From an uncultured Myxococcales bacterium (lineage in GTDB: Bacteria; Myxococcota_A; Polyangia; Nannocystales; Nannocystaceae): a DNA stretch of 33,337 nt. The stretch covers positions 12,728-46,064 of the forward strand of contig CADEGN010000023.1 of NCBI GenBank assembly GCA_902826865.1, read 5' to 3'. Position 1 is the stretch's first letter. Every line of letters begins with the position of its first letter. Shown one piece after another: positions 15,117 through 23,859 of this stretch. The notes beneath the pieces are model-generated. The model saw nothing but the letters and a program-made list of their open reading frames with translations. It searched no databases and was not told the origin of the DNA. The position numbers and the translations under genes were made by a program.

Positions 15117-17708
15117 TTACGCCGATGGTTTGCGAGGCCATCCTAGCGCGACGATCGCCACCGCGACGCCGCACAGCGTTGCAACGACGCCCAGCGTGCC
15201 AATGCTGCGAAGGCCCGCGTGGCGTGCGACCAAGAGCCCGGCGAAAGCGCCCGCCGTAGTCAACGCCGAGTAGATCGCACCCTTGCTCGTGGCTCCGATC
15301 GCACCGTGCTTGCGCGAGTGCCACAGGTGAATGCTGGCGTCGATGCCGAGGCCGATGACCGCGGGCATGACCACCAAGTTGTAAAAATTGATGCGGATCG
15401 CTGCGATGCCCATCACCCCGAAGGTGAGAAGAATGCCACCGCATAGCGACGCGAACGTCGCAATGGTGGGACGAAAGGCCTTGAGGTCGATGACGAGGAG
15501 CAACAAGATGACGCCAAGTGCGTACGGCGGGAGTCGCTTGAAGTCGCTCTCGACCTCCATGGTGAGGTCGGCGAGAATGAAGCGCGTCGACGCACCGCGC
15601 ACACCCGTAGGTGCCACCAACTCGCGAAAGCGTTCGGTGATCCACACGACCTCCTCGAGGTCGTAGTCGTAGATGTCGACGTACAGCAGGCCGATGCGAC
15701 CGATCTCGCCGGTCTTCTCGCGAAACAACGACTTGGCCCATTCCGGGATCGACGCATCGTCGATCGGCGGCGTGCTCCCGAGCTTGGCGAGGGCCGAGAG
15801 GTGCGTCGCGTATTTGCGCGCCGGGTCGTCCGTGCGCAGCGTAGGGATCTCGGCGTGAAAGCCGCGGGCGAGATTGGCGATCTCTTTTAGCAGGGGCTGC
15901 TTCGCCTCCTGATCCTTGGGCAGGTTGGCGGCGAGGCTGACCACTTCACGGATCCACGGGTCCTTCATGCCCTCGTTCTTGTCCGTGTTGTGCGCCCGAA
16001 GGATCTCGACCGCTTGATCGAGTTGCTCGGTCGAGTCGGCGAGGATCGCCACCGGCGTACCCGTGGGCTGGGTGTCCGCGAGGGCCTTGGCGTAGGCGAT
16101 GCCTTTCTCCCCCTCGGTTTTCGGGGCCCGCAGGTTTCGCATGTCGCGCTCAAACGAGACCCGCAGCGCGCCGAACGTTCCAATGATAACGACTGCGAGC
16201 AACAGGAGTCGACGAAGGGTGGGTCGACGATAGGGCCCCAGCGCGGCTTGGTCGACTTCGCCTATCTTCGCGCTTCGGGTTAACGGTCCGGCCAGGGTGT
16301 CGATCGCCGGCACCATCACGAACGCACAGGCAAGCGCGATCGTGACACCGATCGCGGCGATCTCACCGAACTCTTGGAACCCGCGAAAATCGGCGAAAAG
16401 CAGGACGAGAAAGCTGCCCACGGTGGTGGCTGCGGCCATCAATAGTGGACGGGTGTGCTCCCGGAAGATCGCGCCCCAATCCGCCGTAGGGCCCTGCTGC
16501 TCGCGCTGAGCGTAGAGGTGGATCGCAAAGTCGACGCCGATCCCGAGCAAGACGGCGAACAAGAACGCCGTCAGGACGTTGATGGAGCCCAGCACCCACC
16601 GCGCTGCGGCGACGGTGATGAAGATCCCGCACGCGAGGGGCAAGAGGGCAATGGCGATGCCGCGAAAGGTGCGAAAGCCGACAATGAGACTCGCGGTCAC
16701 CAACGCGGCAGACAACCACGTGGCGCGGTTGAGGTCGACGAGAATCGTGCTCGCTTCAGTCGAGCCTGAATACGAACCCGCGACCTTCGCGAGCATGTCG
16801 GGCGCATACGAGGTGAGCTCGAGCTCGGTGAACAGCGCTTCCACCTTCGCGGTGATGCCCGTGGAAAACGCAACGTCGGTGGGCGGTTTGCTTAGTCTCG
16901 CCTGAACCAACGCAATGGTCCCATCGGCGGAGGCGGTGGAGCGTGCGACCTTGTCGGGGAGGAGCAGCTCGCCCTTGTCGTTTTCGACCGGCCAAATCAA
17001 GTCGAGATCGCGCTGCTTGATGCGCCCGCCCTCGAGCAACTTCTGCTTCTGGTCGTCGAGCAGGCGCCGCAGATCGCTCTCATCGTCGGCCAGCGAGCCG
17101 TCGCCGCTGCCATCGTTGGGTAGCGCGTCAACGGGCGCTTTCGGCTTGGTCTTGGCCGGTTCGTCGGCCTCGGCGTCCTGCTCTTCGGGGTCCTCATCCC
17201 AATCGTCCGTGTCGAGAACGCGCTCATCGAACTGGCTGTCGCCAAGTCCCATGCGTCGGGCGATGGCGCGCTGGCGCTCGCGCTTGAGGCGATCGCGCAA
17301 CTTGATCAGGTCGTCGTGGTCGAGAAAGTACAGCGCCCGATCGCGCAACGGCGTGAAGTCGCGCTCGGTGGTGACTTCGAGAACCTCGGGCCAAGCTGAG
17401 AGCCGCGCGGCGATATCGGCGGCCAGCCGTCGGTTGGCCTCCGGGTCACTGCTGCGCACGGGGATGTCGAGGAGGTCCGTGGATCCTTGACGCGCGCGCA
17501 GCTCGTCGAGCGCTTTGACCGACGGCGAAGTTCTTGCGAGGAGCGCCTCGAGGTTGGTGTCGACCTTGACACCGCGGCCGTATAGTCCCGCGACGGTCGA
17601 GAGGACGCTGACGATGACCAGCGCCAACGCGGCGCGCAGGCGAGTGCCGGCAACCATGGCGGCGAACGCCCTGGAGAAACCCGTCTTTCGCGTCGCCGGA
17701 GCGTCCAT
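15117..17708 (-). CDS. RND-superfamily (MMPL/HpnN-like) exporter
   Basis: 863 residues; start ATG 17708 with GGAG 3 bases upstream. One N-terminal helix (about 25-43) is followed by a periplasmic domain that contains a very acidic, low-complexity insert (about 165-212, 'DDWDEDPEEQDAEADE'). Two blocks of about five helices each follow. Each block holds the family signature: 'LLGIGVDFAIHLYAQRE' in the first and 'VIGLGIDASIHLWHSRK' in the second, with the Asp used for proton coupling. The second periplasmic domain lies between them. The duplicated layout and size fit MMPL and hopanoid-exporter (HpnN) proteins that move lipids or lipid-linked molecules across the envelope. The cargo is unknown; the neighbours suggest a glycolipid. 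A 200-bp gap follows before the sulfatase-fold gene and a short 80-bp gap precedes it. Confidence 0.9.
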   Translation of the reverse strand: MDAPATRKTGFSRAFAAMVAGTRLRAALALVIVSVLSTVAGLYGRGVKVDTNLEALLARTSPSVKALDELRARQGSTDLLDIPVRSSDPEANRRLAADIAARLSAWPEVLEVTTERDFTPLRDRALYFLDHDDLIKLRDRLKRERQRAIARRMGLGDSQFDERVLDTDDWDEDPEEQDAEADEPAKTKPKAPVDALPNDGSGDGSLADDESDLRRLLDDQKQKLLEGGRIKQRDLDLIWPVENDKGELLLPDKVARSTASADGTIALVQARLSKPPTDVAFSTGITAKVEALFTELELTSYAPDMLAKVAGSYSGSTEASTILVDLNRATWLSAALVTASLIVGFRTFRGIAIALLPLACGIFITVAAARWVLGSINVLTAFLFAVLLGIGVDFAIHLYAQREQQGPTADWGAIFREHTRPLLMAAATTVGSFLVLLFADFRGFQEFGEIAAIGVTIALACAFVMVPAIDTLAGPLTRSAKIGEVDQAALGPYRRPTLRRLLLLAVVIIGTFGALRVSFERDMRNLRAPKTEGEKGIAYAKALADTQPTGTPVAILADSTEQLDQAVEILRAHNTDKNEGMKDPWIREVVSLAANLPKDQEAKQPLLKEIANLARGFHAEIPTLRTDDPARKYATHLSALAKLGSTPPIDDASIPEWAKSLFREKTGEIGRIGLLYVDIYDYDLEEVVWITERFRELVAPTGVRGASTRFILADLTMEVESDFKRLPPYALGVILLLLVIDLKAFRPTIATFASLCGGILLTFGVMGIAAIRINFYNLVVMPAVIGLGIDASIHLWHSRKHGAIGATSKGAIYSALTTAGAFAGLLVARHAGLRSIGTLGVVATLCGVAVAIVALGWPRKPSA

Positions 17709-17788
17709 CTTCTCCGTCTATTCCTATCACGATCGCCGCGTAGGGAGCATCTTGTCGGCGCGATGCGTGCGGCCGATCACCGCAGAGG

Positions 17789-18577
17789 CTAGCGCTGCCA
17801 GTTGACCCAAGGCGCGCGGCCGGAGGCCCAATGTTCCTCGAGGCGCTCGAGGTCGCGGGCGGTGTCCATGCACTGCCAAAACCCGTGGTGCGGATGCATC
17901 ATGAGCTCACCGTCACGGGCGACGCGCTCGAGGGGTTCGCGTTCGAGAATGCAGGCATCGTGGTCGACCACGTAGTCGAACATCCGCGGCGAGAATACGA
18001 AGAAGCCGCCGTTGATGTAGCCCTGTTCGACGTGGGGCTTCTCGCTGAACTGGTCCACATGCTCGCCGCGCACAACGAGCTCACCGAAGCGACTCTGTGG
18101 GCGTACCCCAGTGACAGTTGCGATCTTGTTGTGGCGTCGGTGAAACGCCACCGTCGCTGGTACGTCGACGTCGGAGAGTCCATCGCCGTAGGTGAGCAGG
18201 AAGTCGCCCTGCACGTAGCGCTGCACCCGCTTTAGGCGGGCGCCCGTCATGGCGTCGAGCCCGGTGTCGACGCACGTCACTCGCCAATCGGAACGCTCGC
18301 CGCCGTGGTAGCGGATTCGGCCAGGTTCCTCGAGATCGACGGTGAAATCGCTTTGCAACGCGGCGTAGTCGAGAAAGTATCGCTTGATGACGTCGGCCTT
18401 GTAGCCGAGGCAGAGCACGAAGTCTCGAAAGCCCCAGCCGGCGTAGTTGCTCATGATGTGCCACAGGATCGGGCGCCCCGCGACCTCGATCATGGGCTTG
18501 GGCCGAAACTCAGTCTGCTCGCGGAATCGTGTGCCTCGGCCGCCGCAGAGAATTACCACCGTCATGCCCTGGCTCAT
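17789..18577 (-). CDS. rfbF: Glucose-1-phosphate cytidylyltransferase-like sugar nucleotidyltransferase
   Basis: Makes CDP-glucose from CTP and glucose-1-phosphate in the cytoplasm, the entry to CDP-dideoxysugar synthesis. 262 residues, the usual size of RfbF/DdhA. Motifs: the nucleotide-binding 'LCGGRGTRFREQTEFRPKPM', then 'GRPILWHIMSNYAGWGFRDF', 'CLGYKADVIKRYFLDY', 'VDTGLDAMTGARLKR', 'LLTYGDGLSDVD', 'FSEKPHVEQGYINGGFFVF' and the C-terminal 'GFWQCMDTARD'. The MTGARLKR and INGGFFV segments separate it from glucose-1-phosphate thymidylyl- and uridylyltransferases. The start at 18577 has GGAG 8 bases upstream and overlaps the glycosyltransferase stop as ATGA. The enzymes that would use CDP-glucose (RfbG/RfbH types) are not in the window. 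Confidence 0.88.
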   Translation of the reverse strand: MSQGMTVVILCGGRGTRFREQTEFRPKPMIEVAGRPILWHIMSNYAGWGFRDFVLCLGYKADVIKRYFLDYAALQSDFTVDLEEPGRIRYHGGERSDWRVTCVDTGLDAMTGARLKRVQRYVQGDFLLTYGDGLSDVDVPATVAFHRRHNKIATVTGVRPQSRFGELVVRGEHVDQFSEKPHVEQGYINGGFFVFSPRMFDYVVDHDACILEREPLERVARDGELMMHPHHGFWQCMDTARDLERLEEHWASGRAPWVNWQR

Positions 18578-19764
18578 CGTCGTTGCTCCCCTCGCTGGGT
18601 TTCGGTCGCGAGGCCTAGTAGCTCGTCGTACACGGCCTGCAAGTTGTCGCGCAACACACTCACGTCGTATTCGCGCCACATCTTGTCGTGGCCTGCGTCG
18701 CCGAGCGAACATCGCAGATCCGGATCGCGGGCGAGGCGGAGCAGGTGCGCAGCCAGTCCCGCGTGATCGCGTTCATCGGCGAGCAGGCCGGTGACACCGT
18801 CGTCGACCTGCTCGGGAATTCCGGCGTGGCGCGTCGCAACGATCGGCAGCCTGGCGGCAGAGCCCTCACAGATCACCGTCGGCGTGCCCTCCTGGTCGCC
18901 GTCGGCCGCGGTCCTGCTGGGTGCTAGCAGCACGTCAGCTTCGGCCATCGCTGTGGCCACGCGTGTCGTCGGGCTCGGCCACGCGACGTCGAGGGCAAGT
19001 GCGGCGGCAAGCCGTTGTAGTTCGTCGCGCAGCGGCCCACCCGTACCGAGCACAACCACGCGGATATCCGCACCCTCGCGGCGCGCCGCCGCGCAGGCCC
19101 GCAGTCCATCATCAAAGCCCTTCTTGTCGACCTCGCGTCCGACCATCAGCACCGTCAAGGATCGCGAGCGCGTTGGAGAGCGCTCGACGGCAAAGCGGGC
19201 AACGTCGACGGCGAGGGGTACGACGCGCAACTTGTGGTCGGGGCAACCCTGCGCGATGAGTGCGGCCCGCATGTGGCGAGAGAGCACGAGAACGCGATCG
19301 CCGTGGGCGAAGAGCAGCGGTGCCAGCAAGCGATAGGGCCAGTACACCGGATGGATTGCGAAGGGCGAGACCGAGCGCAGCGTCACGTCGCGACCGTAAA
19401 AACTCGTCACGCACGGTACGCCGGCCCTGCGTGCAGCCGCCAACCCGTGCACGCCGGAAAAGCCCATGTGTGTGTGGACGAGGGCAACCTTGCGCGCCCA
19501 GCGAGAAAACGCGGGCGACCACCCGAGAGCGCGATACAGGAACGACTGGACCTGGCCCCACGGCTCGTCCGCAAGGGCGACGACGTCGTCAAACGGGAAC
19601 TTCGTCGCGCTATGGCGGCGCAGGCTAAATACCTGGACGCGGTAGCGATCAAGAGCGACCAACCCGGTGTAGATGAACGTTTCCGAGGTGGGCAGAAAAT
19701 CATCGCGGAGCCAACCGATCTCGCGGCCGACACGGGCGACGCGATCCTCAGCGACATGCTCCAC
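18574..19764 (-). CDS. Glycosyltransferase family 4 (GT4)
   Basis: Transfers a sugar from a nucleotide donor to a growing glycan at the cytoplasmic side. 396 residues from GTG 19764, the first plausible start after the intergenic region shared with the flippase gene; the frame stays open far upstream but there lies antisense to that gene. The N-terminal half has the GT4-type opening 'WLRDDFLPTSETFIYTGLVAL' and 'VHTHMGFSGVHGLAAARRAG'. The C-terminal half has the donor-side elements 'VLMVGREVDKKGFDDGLRA', and 'EGTPTVICEG', an E-x7-E pair, followed by 'LPIVATRHAGIPEQVDDGVTG'. No signal peptide or transmembrane helix. It is translationally coupled to the cytidylyltransferase (ATGA overlap). Confidence 0.9.
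   Translation of the reverse strand: MEHVAEDRVARVGREIGWLRDDFLPTSETFIYTGLVALDRYRVQVFSLRRHSATKFPFDDVVALADEPWGQVQSFLYRALGWSPAFSRWARKVALVHTHMGFSGVHGLAAARRAGVPCVTSFYGRDVTLRSVSPFAIHPVYWPYRLLAPLLFAHGDRVLVLSRHMRAALIAQGCPDHKLRVVPLAVDVARFAVERSPTRSRSLTVLMVGREVDKKGFDDGLRACAAARREGADIRVVVLGTGGPLRDELQRLAAALALDVAWPSPTTRVATAMAEADVLLAPSRTAADGDQEGTPTVICEGSAARLPIVATRHAGIPEQVDDGVTGLLADERDHAGLAAHLLRLARDPDLRCSLGDAGHDKMWREYDVSVLRDNLQAVYDELLGLATETQRGEQRR
18586..18589 (-). promoter_or_regulatory. Ribosome-binding site (GGAG) of rfbF
   Basis: GGAG on the minus strand, eight bases before the ATG at 18577 and within the last codons of the glycosyltransferase. It decides the rfbF start against a longer in-frame extension up to 18712 that has no motif. 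Confidence 0.7.
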
Positions 19765-19863
19765 GGCCGGCGATCTGTAGCATCCGCGCTGATCGCTCGC
19801 AATCGTCGGGTCGCCCGTGATTGTCAGCTCCGTCGGCGAAGCCAGGTATAGTCGGTGGCGACC

Positions 19864-21360
19864 ATGTCGGAGGCGTCGGAGTCGTCGGGCTCGCACGCGG
19901 GCTACGCCGAGGCCGCGGGGCTCTACCTCTATAGCCGGCTGGCGGCCACGCTGGTCACGCTTGCCGCGGTCGTGGCCGCGCCGTGGCTGTACGGGCCGGG
20001 GTTTGCTTACTTCGCCGGGATTGTGTTGCTTTACGACTCCGCGCTGGCCCTGGGTTCCCTGGGATTGGCCGACGCAGTCTTCTACTTCGTTGGTCGCGAC
20101 CGTTCGCGGACAGCTGCGATCGTTCGCCAGACCTCGGGTCTGTTGGCGGTGGCCGCGATACCCGTGATTGCCGCCGTGGCGCTGGCAGCATGGGGGCTGA
20201 GCAATCCCGAACTCGACCTCGTCGGGGCGATGGGTTGGCTTGGCCTCGTTCTGCTGATCGAACTGCCCACGCAACCCGCCGTCAACCAAATGCTTGCGGG
20301 TGGTCGAGCGCGGGCGGCCTCGCTGCTGTTTGTCGGCTTCTCGGTTCTGCGCACCGTGGCAGTGCTCTCGCCCGCAGTGGTGCCTGGGCTCGAGCTCACC
20401 GATATCCCGCGGTGCATGGCCGCCGCCGCGGCGGTGCGGGGGATGGTCTACGTGGCGCTGGTGCGCGGCGTCTACCCGCTGCCCGCGGGGGCGCGATGGC
20501 TCATCCGTAGCGAGCTGGTGACGATCCTGCGTTTTGCCGTGCCGGCAGGGTTGGCATCGATGTGCGGCCGGCTCAGTCAGCAGCTCGACAAGTATGTGGT
20601 GCTGTGGCTGGTCGGCGCCGAAGCGTTTGCGCTGGTGTCGGTGGCGTCTTGGGAGCTCCCGCTCGTTACTATGATTCCCTACGCCATCGGCGCGGTGATG
20701 CAGGTGCGCTACGTCGAGTTGTACGCCCAAAATCGCCTCGAAGAGCTCCGTGCATTGTGGCACGCGACGGTGATGAAAGTAGCGCTGGTGGTGCTTCCGC
20801 TGGCGGCGATGGTGACTGCGATCGCCAGTGATCTGATCGTCGCGGTGTTCGGTGACGCGTTCGCGGGTGCAACCATTCCGTTTCAGATCTTCACCTTGAA
20901 CCTGTTGACACGCGTTGCTGCCTACGGCCCGATGCTGCAAGCGACGGGGCGGACGAAGACGATGCTGGCCAACGCGCTGCTGCTGCTCGGCGCCAATGCC
21001 GTGCTCAGCGTGCCGCTGACCCTCGCGATCGGAACGTATGGTGCGCCGCTGGCGACGCTCGCTGCGACGCTGTTGGCGTGGTGGTTCGCACTCGACCAGA
21101 TCGGCATCGCCTTTGGTGGCGGCGCTGCGGTGGCATTGCCGTGGGCCCATTACCTCCGGGTTCTCACGCTGTCCGCCGTCGTTGCGATCGTGGTCGCCGC
21201 GGTGCGTCAGATTGTCGACGTCGGTTCGGGTGCCGGGGCAGCCATGGGTGCTGCCCTTTATCTCTCGATCTTCATCCCGCTTGGGCGCGCGACTGGGGTG
21301 ATCGGCCGAGAGGAGCTGGCGTTCGTCACGCGGTGGTTGTCGCTGCGGTCGCTGCGGTGA
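19864..21360 (+). CDS. Polysaccharide flippase (Wzx/MOP superfamily)
   Basis: 498 residues from ATG 19864; GTG 19855, nine bases upstream in frame, is almost as good. The chain has about 12 to 14 hydrophobic helices with short loops, and starts 'GLYLYSRLAATLVTLAAVV' after a short polar N-terminus. This fits lipid-linked oligosaccharide flippases (Wzx, polysaccharide_synt family). Typical features are charged and polar residues at the ends of helices ('SRLAAT', 'GRLSQQLDKYVVLW', 'FGDAFAGATIPFQIF') and the last helix pair near the C-terminus. No ligase or Wzy polymerase is recognisable beside it. It diverges from the GT4 gene, with a 99-bp gap that must carry both promoters, and probably works with the two glycosyltransferases. 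Confidence 0.85.
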   Translation: MSEASESSGSHAGYAEAAGLYLYSRLAATLVTLAAVVAAPWLYGPGFAYFAGIVLLYDSALALGSLGLADAVFYFVGRDRSRTAAIVRQTSGLLAVAAIPVIAAVALAAWGLSNPELDLVGAMGWLGLVLLIELPTQPAVNQMLAGGRARAASLLFVGFSVLRTVAVLSPAVVPGLELTDIPRCMAAAAAVRGMVYVALVRGVYPLPAGARWLIRSELVTILRFAVPAGLASMCGRLSQQLDKYVVLWLVGAEAFALVSVASWELPLVTMIPYAIGAVMQVRYVELYAQNRLEELRALWHATVMKVALVVLPLAAMVTAIASDLIVAVFGDAFAGATIPFQIFTLNLLTRVAAYGPMLQATGRTKTMLANALLLLGANAVLSVPLTLAIGTYGAPLATLAATLLAWWFALDQIGIAFGGGAAVALPWAHYLRVLTLSAVVAIVVAAVRQIVDVGSGAGAAMGAALYLSIFIPLGRATGVIGREELAFVTRWLSLRSLR

Positions 21361-21489
21361 GCCGTGGGGTCGACGTTGGTCGAGTGTGTGCCAGCCGCCG
21401 CGTCTCCCCATGCCCGTGCTTCGTTGGTCGCGCCCATGGACGGTGCGGATCAGCGGTGCACGTAGCGAAAACTCACGCGCTGTCACCAC

Positions 21490-21524
21490 CGGTCAGAACG
21501 TGCACAGGTGCGGTCAACGTGCTG
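21490..21524 (+). repeat. Imperfect direct repeat in the leader of the phosphotransferase gene
   Basis: CGGTCAGAACGTGC (21490-21503) is repeated as CGGTCA-ACGTGC (21511-21522) with one or two bases missing, about two helix turns apart and 15 bases before the GTG start. Two similar sites at this spacing can be a regulator's paired half-sites, but they may be chance. The rest of the 177-bp gap 21361-21537 shows no clear promoter or terminator. Confidence 0.35.
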
Positions 21525-21537
21525 TAAGTGACTCGAC

Positions 21538-23853
21538 GTGACTTTGTCCGGCCCCGACTTCGGCTGGCGCCGCGTGTTGTTACTGGGCGCGCTCCCGGTT
21601 GTGCTGCTCGCGATCTACCTCCGATTGCAATTCGCGGCCGCCGATGCCGAAGACCTCGAGCACCGCTCGGAAGCAGCGATTGGCGACCCCGATCGCGCGG
21701 CCTGCCAGCGCGAACTGCCGCAAGGCCGCATCGTCGTGATGATAATCGACTCACTCGCGCGCGACGTGGCCCTTGATCGCTCGACGATGCCCAATCTCGC
21801 TAGAGTTCGTGACGCGGGTGGTTGGGGGGTGGTTCAGCCGTGCTTGTCGCAGCTGTCGCTCCTGTGCCTGCGGACGATCTTCGAGGGCCACGAGCCGTTG
21901 CTGGCCACAGGGTTGAAGAATTTTTCGGGGACCGACACCCGCGGGCCAAGCCTGGTGCGGCGGTGGGCGACCCATGGGCGCCGCGTTGCCGCGGTGGGCG
22001 ACGAAGCCATGGTCCGCACCTACCGCGACGCCCTGGCCAAGGCGGCTGCATTTCCTCCGACGGGCGATCGGGATGCGTTCGGGCGCGAGCAGACGATGGT
22101 CTGGCTCGCCGATCCCAGCATCGATACGATCATGACCCTCGTCATTGATACCGATGCGATCGCCCATCGCTACGGCGTCGGCGCTCCTGAGTACCTTGCG
22201 AAGTTCGCGGAAGCCGACGCGTTCGTCGGCCAGGTCTTCCAGGAGCTTCGGCCGAATGACACCTTGTTTATCCTCGGTGACCACGGTCACGATGCCGATG
22301 GCTATCACTCGACGGGGATCTTCGCGCCGACGGTTTACGTCGCGAGTGGGCCTGCGTTCGCACCGGGCGAGCACGACGAGATCGAGATGGCGACGGTTCG
22401 GTTTCTTCTCGGCGCGGCGAGTTGCGAGGGCCTCGATGCTGGGTATCAGGGGGTGGTGGCGCTTGAGCTACTGCGGTTGCCCGACGAACTCGCGGCGAGT
22501 TGGAGTCCGATCGCGGCCATCGTCGAAGCCTCGCGCGCGCGGGCGAGCAAAGCCGACGGTCCGTGGATCGACGGGCTGGCGTGGCTGGTGCTGCTGGTGG
22601 GAGTTGCGTGGCTGACCGCGATGCCCGCGCCCTGGCCGACGCGGCTCGGCTTTGGTGTCGGTTTTGCGGTGGTTCCGGGCTTCGTCACGCCGAGCCCGCT
22701 GTGGCCGTGGCTGGCCGGAGGCGCAGCGGTTGTGGCGGCATACTTCGCCGCGGCCCGCGGGAGATCCCGGCTTGCGGGGCGCGAAGTACTGGCGGCGGTG
22801 ACGTTCGTGGTCATTTGGCAGCTCGGTTTCGGCTCGGCCACGCACCAGCTCCTCGTCACGCTCCAGAATCATGTCGCGCCGCTGTGGATGGTTGGCTTTT
22901 GGCTCGTCTTGTCGATCACAATCGCCGCGCTGAGTTGGCTCGTACACCGTCGTCTGGCAGTACCGTGGGCATGCGCGCTTGGGTGGGTCACCTTCGCGGT
23001 GGTGTACTTCGGGCTGTTTCTAGGTCCTTACTACTACGGGGTCGCCCGAAACCTCCCACTGGCGCTCATCATGCTGTGGTTAGGTGCGGTGGTGCGGAGC
23101 GGCGATCGCCGCACGACCCTGCGCTGGCTGGTGGCGATTGGGCTACCGCTGGTACCACTCGGATTTCCGGTCCTCAAGGAGTGGGCGATCCGCTATCCGG
23201 TGATCGTCGGGTGGCTCGAGCTGATACCCCTGGGGGCAGTAGGCGCGGTCGCGCTGGCCTACGCGATCGTCGTGGTACTGCTGCCGGACCGTCGCGGTGC
23301 GATCCGTCTCGCGGTCGTGTGCGGCCTGAACGTCGTCATCGGAGTTGCTGTGGCCACGCCACCCGCTGCGATCGTGGGCACCGCGCTGCTCATCATGTCA
23401 CGGGCGGCGTTTGCCACCGAACTCGAACGCGCCGGGTCGCGTTGGGCGCTGGCTGCTGGCGATGCCGGGTTCGCGTTCATGGCCTACTTCGTCGCCCTCG
23501 GCGGATTGCGCTTTGCCAACGTCGACTTTGCGATCGCCCTGCAGCTTTTGCCGGTTGAGTGGGGCGAGGGCCTTGGCGCCGCCTTCGCTCTGCCCATCTG
23601 CGTGGTCAAGTACTGCACGCCGCCGGTGTTGCTCCTGCTCTCAACGCGGCGGCCACCAGAGGCGGCGGTTGCAGTGTTCACGCTGCTTGCCCTGGCCGGA
23701 CGAGTCGCCGCGCTGGTGGGGATCGAGTTGGTCGCCGCCCGCGGATCGCTGCTGTTTGCCCACCTTCAGACCCAGGAGATCGCGATCTGGATGTTCTTCC
23801 ACGTGGCGGTATTCACCACCGTTCTTATCGCCCGCAGACGGCTGAATCGGTGA
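21538..23853 (+). CDS. GPI-ethanolamine-phosphate-transferase-like membrane enzyme
   Basis: 771 residues from GTG 21538. One N-terminal helix (about 14-30), then an extracytoplasmic alkaline-phosphatase-superfamily domain to about 330, then about 12 membrane helices. Within the enzyme domain are 'RIVVMIIDSLARD' (metal-binding Asp near 71), 'TLVIDTDAIAHRYGVGAPEY' and 'FILGDHGHDADGYHSTG'. The His-Arg-Tyr-Gly segment and the GDHG motif followed by a large multi-helix C-terminus are the layout of eukaryotic PIG-N/O/G proteins, which add phosphoethanolamine to mannose on GPI anchors. By analogy it may put a phospho-alcohol group on a lipid-linked glycan outside the membrane. It is followed 6 bases later by a glycosyltransferase gene, which supports a glycan role. 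Substrate unproven. Confidence 0.75.
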   Translation: MTLSGPDFGWRRVLLLGALPVVLLAIYLRLQFAAADAEDLEHRSEAAIGDPDRAACQRELPQGRIVVMIIDSLARDVALDRSTMPNLARVRDAGGWGVVQPCLSQLSLLCLRTIFEGHEPLLATGLKNFSGTDTRGPSLVRRWATHGRRVAAVGDEAMVRTYRDALAKAAAFPPTGDRDAFGREQTMVWLADPSIDTIMTLVIDTDAIAHRYGVGAPEYLAKFAEADAFVGQVFQELRPNDTLFILGDHGHDADGYHSTGIFAPTVYVASGPAFAPGEHDEIEMATVRFLLGAASCEGLDAGYQGVVALELLRLPDELAASWSPIAAIVEASRARASKADGPWIDGLAWLVLLVGVAWLTAMPAPWPTRLGFGVGFAVVPGFVTPSPLWPWLAGGAAVVAAYFAAARGRSRLAGREVLAAVTFVVIWQLGFGSATHQLLVTLQNHVAPLWMVGFWLVLSITIAALSWLVHRRLAVPWACALGWVTFAVVYFGLFLGPYYYGVARNLPLALIMLWLGAVVRSGDRRTTLRWLVAIGLPLVPLGFPVLKEWAIRYPVIVGWLELIPLGAVGAVALAYAIVVVLLPDRRGAIRLAVVCGLNVVIGVAVATPPAAIVGTALLIMSRAAFATELERAGSRWALAAGDAGFAFMAYFVALGGLRFANVDFAIALQLLPVEWGEGLGAAFALPICVVKYCTPPVLLLLSTRRPPEAAVAVFTLLALAGRVAALVGIELVAARGSLLFAHLQTQEIAIWMFFHVAVFTTVLIARRRLNR

Positions 23854-23859
23854 CGCTGC

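Noticed and set aside
19765..21489. Upstream part of the 971-residue minus-strand frame that ends with the GT4 gene
   Set aside because: The part above 19764 is Arg/His/Gln-rich, lies antisense to the flippase gene and has no domain; only the part below 19764 is a GT4 enzyme.
22500..23558. A 352-residue plus-strand frame inside the GPI-transferase-like gene
   Set aside because: Out of frame with the membrane helices of the real gene; Arg/Gly-rich without motif.
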